A DNA stretch of 64,000 nucleotides from Catenulispora sp. MAP5-51 (GTDB taxonomy: Bacteria; Actinomycetota; Actinomycetes; Streptomycetales; Catenulisporaceae). How positions within the stretch are numbered: the stretch's first letter is position 1; the number at the start of each line of letters is the position of its first letter. The notes under the pieces are model-generated. The model ran no database searches, was not told where the DNA came from, and saw only the letters and a list, made by a program, of their open reading frames with translations. The position numbers and the translations under genes are program-made. Location: positions 62,001 to 126,000 of the forward strand of contig NZ_JBGCCH010000025.1 of assembly GCF_041261205.1 (NCBI RefSeq), written 5' to 3'. Positions 60,001 to 64,000 of the stretch are shown piece by piece.

Positions 60001-60198
60001 CTCAGGATGCTGGTATCGGACGGCGACACCAACCGCAAGATCGCCAGGAAGCTGGGCATCCAGGAGGCGACGGTCGCCACGCACGTCCACCGGATCTTCT
60101 TGAATCTCGGAGTTCAGAGCCGAGCCGCGGCCGTCTCCAAGGCCTTCGCCCTGGGCCTGTTCCCGGACCTCACGGGCTCGGCGCCGACCGGCGACTGA
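57046..60198 (+). CDS. LuxR-family (LAL-type) ATPase transcriptional regulator
   Basis: A 1050-residue protein. The ATPase domain starts near residue 50 (ERFVGRDHELQRLKVLLDQA), with P-loop GEAGVGKSRLV (Lys89) and Walker B VVLVFEDMHWAD. TPR-like repeats follow (about 450-940). A LuxR-type HTH is at about 977-1037: LTKRQLEILRML, then NRKIARKLGIQEATVATHVH. It is a large ATP-dependent activator. The ATPase and repeats are paralogous to the 52607 protein. The ATG at 57046 has GGGAGGA 5-6 bases upstream; an ATG at 57187 begins exactly at the conserved domain (MTTAERFVGRD), and the 47 extra residues are low in domain character, so the start is uncertain. The caspase gene follows 35 bases downstream and is probably co-transcribed and controlled by it. 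Confidence 0.94.
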   Translation: MTTTTQLDRPAYRRRSAVRPIVQHLHVHTPESAIEYRRGAGARHNGAMTTAERFVGRDHELQRLKVLLDQAAGGRAATVVLGGEAGVGKSRLVAQFMARAEKDHQAHVLRGACIELGGGLIPYAPLVESLRLLVRDRGEKQIRAEVTDSAWDDLAHLVSDFTGTAAAAVPDAVPSGSGQLRVFGAVLRMLEHLGRSAPVVLVFEDMHWADQSTLDLVSFLARRLSSERALLVCSHRAELLPGHALRVLLAEPEFHRHVHPVALRTFSEDELADFIGELLPDTSTPPDRDLARRCHELSGGNAYFAEQLVLSGTLTGPQASRVPESINELMLTRIATLSEPARRVMQVAAAAARRLDDRLLEAVCGLPDDVLDNALRDCRDQGMLMLDPIDQEAYTVQHALLSEAVYQQMGIGERRRLHTRMAEAMTADGRLGLAHDGGAAVELAHHWFRADRRAEALATAVRAGEATMRGRAFHEAESQFGRVLDVLWGQVTDAEQSAGHSREGLLSASAEASRWAGHLSRAVTRVQEAIDAVALQGDSRRLGELYERLGSYHWETGATVESQAAYTEAVRLLEEAAPRGAAHARALVGLAMAEIRAGSYHAALGRAGRAVELAESIGDVGAEGRALNAAGLALALLGRAEEGEPRLRRAVRLADQADHVEDLLRAYGNLAVALELAGDLAGSVEEALTGLQRAQAFGLTDDRLALVLANNAGVSLMALGRWDEVAELLGRVMASRPRVEQSAYLRLTLAEFSVARGLDADAERLMGEVGDQRIADPRFVAALYACEADLHCWRQVPARALDAVHRGLAAVADTENVLVRLRLYSIGLRAAADRAALTSDGGAMGVDLIKAARRQAAAGAEIDEIPILLQLCQAEYCRALGKDSGPLWADVAKAWAQMGRPYQAAYANWREAAARLAAGDWVAATEAATAAAETAARLGAKPLLSAVEDLALGPVREPDPPSATPVPVAVAVPQDPGLTKRQLEILRMLVSDGDTNRKIARKLGIQEATVATHVHRIFLNLGVQSRAAAVSKAFALGLFPDLTGSAPTGD

Positions 60199-60233
60199 CG
60201 CCGCTTGTTTCCCGCGCAGTGAATGGAGACACC

Positions 60234-62879
60234 ATGTCTGGAAGAGCGCTGTTGATAGGCGGCGCCGTCGAGAGCCTCACCGGGGTCGAGAACGACGTCG
60301 CGGCGATGGCGGAGGCGCTGTCCGCGCGGGGTCTGACCGTCGAACCCCCGCTCACCGGGAAGGACGCGACCCGGGCCGCGATCCTCGAAGCTTACGAGCG
60401 GCTGATCGCCTCAGTCGCACCGGGGGAAGCGGCGGTGGTCTACTACAGCGGCCACGGTGGCCGAGCCCTGCCGCCGGCTGCCGGGTCCGGGTCCAGATCT
60501 GGGTCCGGGCCCGAACCGATGGACCTTCAGTTCATCGTCCCCTACGACTTCGACGAGTCCGGGCCGGACGACTTCCGCGGCATCACGTCGGTGGAGCTCT
60601 CCGTGTTGCTGGCCCGCCTGACCGTGCGGACGGACAACGCGGTGGCGATATTCGACTGCTGCCATTCCGGGCGGATCTCCCGGGAGGACCGGCTCAGGGT
60701 CAAGGCCACCTCCCGCACGACCACCTACGGGGACCTGAGCGCCCACATCGAGAAGATGCGGGGACAAGGGCTGCGCACCGACTTGGTGCCGGCCACCGGC
60801 AACCCCAAGGCCGTGCGGATCGTGGCCTGCGCGCCCGAACAACTGTCCTACGAGTACCCCGGCATGGGCGGCAAGCAGATCGGCATCATGACCGAAGCCC
60901 TCACCCTGGCGCTGAAGGCGGCGGGGACCGAGCGCGTCAGCTGGGCGACGCTGCTGGACGCCGTGCGGCTCCGGGTCTCCTCGCTGGTGTCGGGCCAGCG
61001 CCCCGAGGCTGAGGGCCCTTCCCGCCGGCTGCTGTTCGAGACCGAGGGGGACGACCGTCTCGACTCGCTTCCGGTCACCGTCGTCGGCGACGGACGCGTT
61101 CGGCTCGATTGCGCGCCTCTGCTCGGGGTCCGCCAGGGCGACACCTTCACCGTCCTGTCGCCGGCCCAGGACACGATCGGCGACCTGACGGTGGACCGGG
61201 TCGGACCGTTCTCCGCACAGGGCGAGGTGGCCTTCGCCGCCGGAATCACCGAGGTCCCGGTCGGCGCGCGGGCACGCCGGATCACCGCGGCGGCGCCCAA
61301 GCTCGTCGTGTCGGTACCTCCGGACATCCCGCATGGCGCCGAGCTGGACCGGGCGCTAGCCGCTTCGCCTCTTCTCCGAACGGCTGCCGGCGACGAACCA
61401 TGGGCCGCGCGGTTGCGGATCGATGATGACGGTGCCGTGACGGTCGCCGACCGCGTCGGCGCGCTGCACGAGCCACGGCCCAGCGGCGAGGCCGGCCTGG
61501 CCAAGGCGGTCCGCGACCTGGAGAGGCTGGCCCGGGCCGAGGCGCTGCGCGGCCTGGACGCCGACACCCGCTGGTCGCTCAATGCCTCCAATGCCTCCAA
61601 TGCCTCGATCACGTGTGAATGGGGGCTGGTGCAGGGCGGCGAACGCCGACCCCTGCCGGCTTCCGGCGCGCTCGTCGAGGCAGGCCGGCCGGTCTATATC
61701 AGTGTTCGCAATCACGGCGAGACCCCCGTGTACGCCACGCTCGTGGACATCGGCATCGCCGGAAAAATCAGCGTCCTGACGGAGCTCGCGCCCTCCGGCG
61801 TCCGCCTCGCCCGCGGCGAGCAGCAGGAGTACGTCTACGGCTTCGACGACATCACCGGTGTCCTGGCAGGCGTACCCCTGGACTGGCCGGACGGCCTGGA
61901 CCCGGTGCACACCCGCATGGAGACCGTGCTGCTCTTCCTGACGTCCGAACCCCAGGATTTCAGCGCGCTGTCCCAGCCGGGGATCGCCCGCTCCGCCGCC
62001 CAATCCGCCGCCGCAGCCCAGGCCTCGCCGCTGTCGGTCGTGCTGGACCAGATCGCCACGGGCCGCACCCGGGACCTGCGCGGGGTGGCGAGCTCGGCCG
62101 TCCGCTACGACGTGCGGAAGGTGGAGTTCGAGCTGGAGCCCGCGGGCGGGACCGGCGGGTTCCTGATCGAGGAGATGCCGGGTTCGCAGCCGGCCGGACC
62201 GACGGCCCGCGTGCACACCTGGGACGGCGCGGAGACTCCGGACGGCGCGGAGAACCCGAGCGGCGCGAGCGGCGCGAGCGGCCCGAGCGCCCCGAGCACC
62301 ATGCCGGTCCCGAGCGCCGTGGCGGTCCGGCTGGACGAGCTGGTGATCCACCGCAACCGGGCCAGGTTCGGCGGCGCGGACGTCCGGATCGACGCGATCG
62401 TGCTGACCGGTGAGCCGCACTCGCCCCGGCCGGCGTTCCAGGCGCGGACCGAGCGGTTCTCCCGCATCCGCGACGGAGAGCCGCTTCCGTTGGACCGGAT
62501 GCTGGTCTACCACGGCTCGGCGGCGGAGTACCTCGACATCGCGTTGTGGGTGTCCCGGGACCGGCCCGACGCCGTGGACCTCGGCGAGCTGCTCAGCGAC
62601 GAGGTCGCCGCGTTCGAGATGCAGGAGGCCCTGGCGAAGATGGGCGGGGCGATGACCGGCCTGCCCTACGCCGCCGCCGCGGCGGCCATGGTGGGCGTCG
62701 GTGCCGTGGTCGTCAACGTCGCCTATCGGCTGCTGCGCGGCACGGTGAGCGACGTCATCGGCCTGTACCGGGGCTCGATGCTCGCCGCCGAGGGGTTCGG
62801 CGTCGGGCGCCATCCCGGTCAGGGAGTGCGCCGGGTCCAGGACTTCTCCTTCGCCTACAGCATCGACGACGTGTCCTGA
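60234..62879 (+). CDS. Caspase family (peptidase C14) protein with C-terminal helical domain
   Basis: An 881-residue protein. Residues ~1-250 are a caspase-like domain with His74 (VVYYSGHGG) and Cys143 (IFDCCHSG), both intact. Residues ~280-640 are mostly beta and carry SVRNHGETPVYATLVDIG, the extracytoplasmic-like DUF4384-type pattern seen behind many bacterial caspases. Residues ~670-880 form a C-terminal domain with a hydrophobic segment (YAAAAAAMVGVGAVVVNVAY, 810-829) followed by LYRGSMLAAEGFGVGRHP and DFSFAYSIDDV. The ATG is chosen because GGAG lies 5 bases upstream; an in-frame GTG at 60219 lacks one. Two in-frame repeats (NAS at 61581-61607; Gly-Ala-Ser near 62255-62300) lie in loops. 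It is the likely proteolytic effector of the right half of the island; the hydrophobic segment suggests possible membrane action. Confidence 0.93.
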   Translation: MSGRALLIGGAVESLTGVENDVAAMAEALSARGLTVEPPLTGKDATRAAILEAYERLIASVAPGEAAVVYYSGHGGRALPPAAGSGSRSGSGPEPMDLQFIVPYDFDESGPDDFRGITSVELSVLLARLTVRTDNAVAIFDCCHSGRISREDRLRVKATSRTTTYGDLSAHIEKMRGQGLRTDLVPATGNPKAVRIVACAPEQLSYEYPGMGGKQIGIMTEALTLALKAAGTERVSWATLLDAVRLRVSSLVSGQRPEAEGPSRRLLFETEGDDRLDSLPVTVVGDGRVRLDCAPLLGVRQGDTFTVLSPAQDTIGDLTVDRVGPFSAQGEVAFAAGITEVPVGARARRITAAAPKLVVSVPPDIPHGAELDRALAASPLLRTAAGDEPWAARLRIDDDGAVTVADRVGALHEPRPSGEAGLAKAVRDLERLARAEALRGLDADTRWSLNASNASNASITCEWGLVQGGERRPLPASGALVEAGRPVYISVRNHGETPVYATLVDIGIAGKISVLTELAPSGVRLARGEQQEYVYGFDDITGVLAGVPLDWPDGLDPVHTRMETVLLFLTSEPQDFSALSQPGIARSAAQSAAAAQASPLSVVLDQIATGRTRDLRGVASSAVRYDVRKVEFELEPAGGTGGFLIEEMPGSQPAGPTARVHTWDGAETPDGAENPSGASGASGPSAPSTMPVPSAVAVRLDELVIHRNRARFGGADVRIDAIVLTGEPHSPRPAFQARTERFSRIRDGEPLPLDRMLVYHGSAAEYLDIALWVSRDRPDAVDLGELLSDEVAAFEMQEALAKMGGAMTGLPYAAAAAAMVGVGAVVVNVAYRLLRGTVSDVIGLYRGSMLAAEGFGVGRHPGQGVRRVQDFSFAYSIDDVS
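61581..61607 (+). repeat. In-frame 9-bp tandem repeat (Asn-Ala-Ser)
   Basis: AATGCCTCC occurs three times in a row (last base changed), encoding NASNASNAS inside the caspase protein. Confidence 0.8.
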
Positions 62880-62884
62880 ACCGG

Positions 62885-62895
62885 CTGTCCGTCAG
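62885..62895 (+). promoter_or_regulatory. Recurring GTCCGTCA element upstream of the small-protein pair
   Basis: CTGTCCGTCAG begins 6 bases after the caspase stop and 50 bases before the next ATG. It suggests that the two small genes have a separate, co-regulated start of transcription. Confidence 0.45.
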
Positions 62896-62945
62896 TTGGC
62901 GGGCAGACGGGGAATCGTGATTCGCCCAACGGAAGGAAGCAGAAG

Positions 62946-63194
62946 ATGACCGGCCTGCACAGCACCGACAAGCAGATCATCGTGGACGGTGCGGAGTGGA
63001 TCCTGCCCCCGGACGCGGACGCGGCCAAGATCTTCGACCAGATCGAGACCGCGCTCGAGAAGGGGACCATCGCGCGGATCGCCGTCCTGGACCAGAAGCG
63101 CCGCCGGGTCGAGATCATCGTCAACGGACGCACCCTCACCAGCGTGGTCCTGGACGCCTGCCTCGACCCGCGGCCGAGCGAGACCTCCGGCTGA
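62946..63194 (+). CDS. Small uncharacterised protein next to the caspase gene
   Basis: An 82-residue protein with a probable alpha/beta fold: a strand (KQIIVDGAEWILPP), a helix (DADAAKIFDQIETALEKG), then strands (IARIAVLDQKRRRVEIIVNG and RTLTSVVLD). No cysteine pair, signal peptide or membrane segment. GGAAGGAAG lies about 7 bases before the ATG, a strong ribosome site, and codon use matches the neighbours, so it is a real gene. It sits between the caspase gene and the CHAT-tail-like small protein. It may be a regulator or partner of the caspase, but the family is not recognised. Confidence 0.82.
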   Translation: MTGLHSTDKQIIVDGAEWILPPDADAAKIFDQIETALEKGTIARIAVLDQKRRRVEIIVNGRTLTSVVLDACLDPRPSETSG

Positions 63195-63206
63195 GCACTC
63201 CAGCGC

Positions 63207-63239
63207 CGGTCCGGTCGCCCCGGGCGGGTGACCGGACCG
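63207..63239 (+). terminator. Hairpin between the two small genes
   Basis: CGGTCCGGTC pairs perfectly with GACCGGACCG around a 13-base G/C-rich loop. It lies 12 bases after the 62946 gene stop and 34 bases before the next ATG. It may be a terminator or attenuator that lowers expression of the last gene. Confidence 0.6.
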
Positions 63240-63273
63240 CTGCGTGTGCTCCCCAGCCGACAGGAGATGTGTC

Positions 63274-63591
63274 ATGTCGATCGACGCGGACAAGTACGAG
63301 GTCCACGCGGCCATCGCCGGCGCGGGGGACATCCTGCTCACCGCCGGATTCACCGGTGTCATCGGCTGGCGGCGGCCGGTGCCCGAGGGCCTCGCGGCCG
63401 TGGCCTCCTTCCTGCTGCACGCGGAACTCGCCGACGGCGGCCGCACACCGGCTGAAGCGGTCAGAGCGGTGCGCAGATGGCTTCGCGAGCCCGATCCCGC
63501 TGTGTTGCCGCCGCTGCTGGCCGCCCGGTTGCCGGCAGCGACCGCCTCGGCCGACGAGGATGGGAGTGCCCTGATCTACCGCGGACGGTGA
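63274..63591 (+). CDS. Small protein resembling the C-terminal segment of a CHAT domain
   Basis: A 105-residue protein. Its centre (residues ~20-75) aligns with the last part of the CHAT domain at 37291, after the catalytic Cys: VIGWRRPVPEG against AIGSRWAVDDW, AAVASFLLHAELADGG against AAVCMIVFHHYLAAGS, and TPAEAVRAVRRWLREPD against TPAEALRAAQRWMLDPD. It lacks the catalytic His and Cys and the rest of the fold, so it cannot be a protease. The ATG has AGGAG 7 bases upstream; an in-frame GTG at 63244 has none. It may be a partner that completes, blocks or mimics a caspase-fold protein in the island. Caspase/TPR-associated small proteins have been described in conflict systems; whether this is one needs a profile search. 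Confidence 0.85.
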   Translation: MSIDADKYEVHAAIAGAGDILLTAGFTGVIGWRRPVPEGLAAVASFLLHAELADGGRTPAEAVRAVRRWLREPDPAVLPPLLAARLPAATASADEDGSALIYRGR

Positions 63592-63619
63592 CACCGCCGC
63601 TTCGGATCCGGATGGGAGC

Positions 63620-64000
63620 CTAGGAGATCCACTCCTCCGGCACGTACAAGAGGTGTCCGCCGCGCAGATGGTCGATCACCGGCGCGAGGCGCGTCTTGAC
63701 CGCTTCGTTGTCGATCCGGAAGTTCCCCGTCGCCTTCGGCAGGTTCAGGAGCACCAGATGCGGCTCGAAGTCGTCGGTGAAGTAGATCATCGCCCGGAAC
63801 CACAGGGCCTTGTCGTCCTTCGTCGCCGAGTAGACCGGCAGATCCGGCAGCAGCGGCGCCTCCCAGGACTGGCCGTAACGGCTCTTGAGTTCGTGCAGCA
63901 CCCCTTCGGCCTCGGCGATGCTCGAGGCCTTGAAGCGCTTGTACTCGATCGGGTCGGTGATCAGCAGTACGAGCTTCGTCGGGTGGCTGCGCCGGAGCAC
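63620..64000 (-). CDS. Uncharacterised protein, 5' end cut by window edge
   Basis: At least 126 residues on the minus strand, open to the right edge; the first codon in view is a GTG at the very end, but the gene may start beyond it. The visible sequence begins LRRSHPTKLVLLITDPIEYK and ends in a region with beta strands and helices (LWFRAMIYFTDDFEPHLVLL, then HLLYVPEEWIS). No signal peptide, membrane helix or known motif is seen. Its direction, opposite to the conflict island, makes it the probable right boundary of the island; the genes converge with 28 bases between stops. Confidence 0.7.
   Translation of the reverse strand: MLRRSHPTKLVLLITDPIEYKRFKASSIAEAEGVLHELKSRYGQSWEAPLLPDLPVYSATKDDKALWFRAMIYFTDDFEPHLVLLNLPKATGNFRIDNEAVKTRLAPVIDHLRGGHLLYVPEEWIS

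Overview
The window is very GC-rich DNA with strong G/C preference at third codon positions, GTG starts, 4-base ATGA/GTGA gene overlaps and long NRPS genes. This fits a developmentally complex actinomycete (Streptomyces, Catenulispora or Actinospica-like; genus not determinable by eye). I see no tRNA, rRNA, CRISPR array, IS element or phage gene.

Region 1 (1-35324) is the 3' part of a nonribosomal peptide cluster: two co-oriented NRPS genes, the first entering from outside the left edge, then an MbtH-like protein, a hairpin terminator, a GNAT acetyltransferase and an MFS exporter. Visible architecture is [E] C-A-T-E, C-A-T-E, C-A-T / C-A-T-E, C-A-T, C-A-T-E, C-A-T, C-A-T-E. The C-domain types (D-acceptor versus L-acceptor signatures) agree with the placement of the E domains. 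The last module ends in an epimerization domain and no thioesterase is encoded anywhere in the window, so release probably depends on a separate enzyme encoded elsewhere.

Region 2 (35368-37182) is a short boundary: an acyltransferase-3 membrane protein converging on a DUF998-like membrane protein, with overlapping 3' ends.

Region 3 (37291-63591) looks like one large biological-conflict or stress-response island. It opens with a TPR-CHAT protease and ends with a caspase (C14) protein and two small proteins. One of these small proteins, 105 aa, resembles only the C-terminal end of a CHAT domain. Between them are two tightly packed gene runs (40894-46489 and 46536-55576). They encode a helical protein, a small partner, a 4-TM coiled-coil protein, an OmpA-like lipoprotein, a Ser/Thr kinase with C-terminal membrane segments, an Ala-rich hydrophobic-N-terminus protein, a ClpB-type AAA+ ATPase, a zinc-ribbon FHA protein, a second 4-TM coiled-coil protein, an NrdG-like radical-SAM activase and a STAND/TPR ATPase. 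A paralogous STAND ATPase with a LuxR HTH, preceded by a protein with a sigma-like stretch, sits just before the caspase gene. A plausible reading is an envelope-spanning sensor (lipoprotein, membrane proteins, kinase) that signals by phosphorylation to the FHA reader and AAA+ and STAND ATPases and ends in caspase-fold proteolysis. All of that wiring is inference. A short motif, GTCCGTCA, recurs at the head of six transcription units in this island and may be a shared promoter or operator.

An unrecognised gene on the minus strand runs off the right edge. Across the whole window many proteins carry in-frame microsatellite-like repeats in linkers and loops, a notable signature of this genome.
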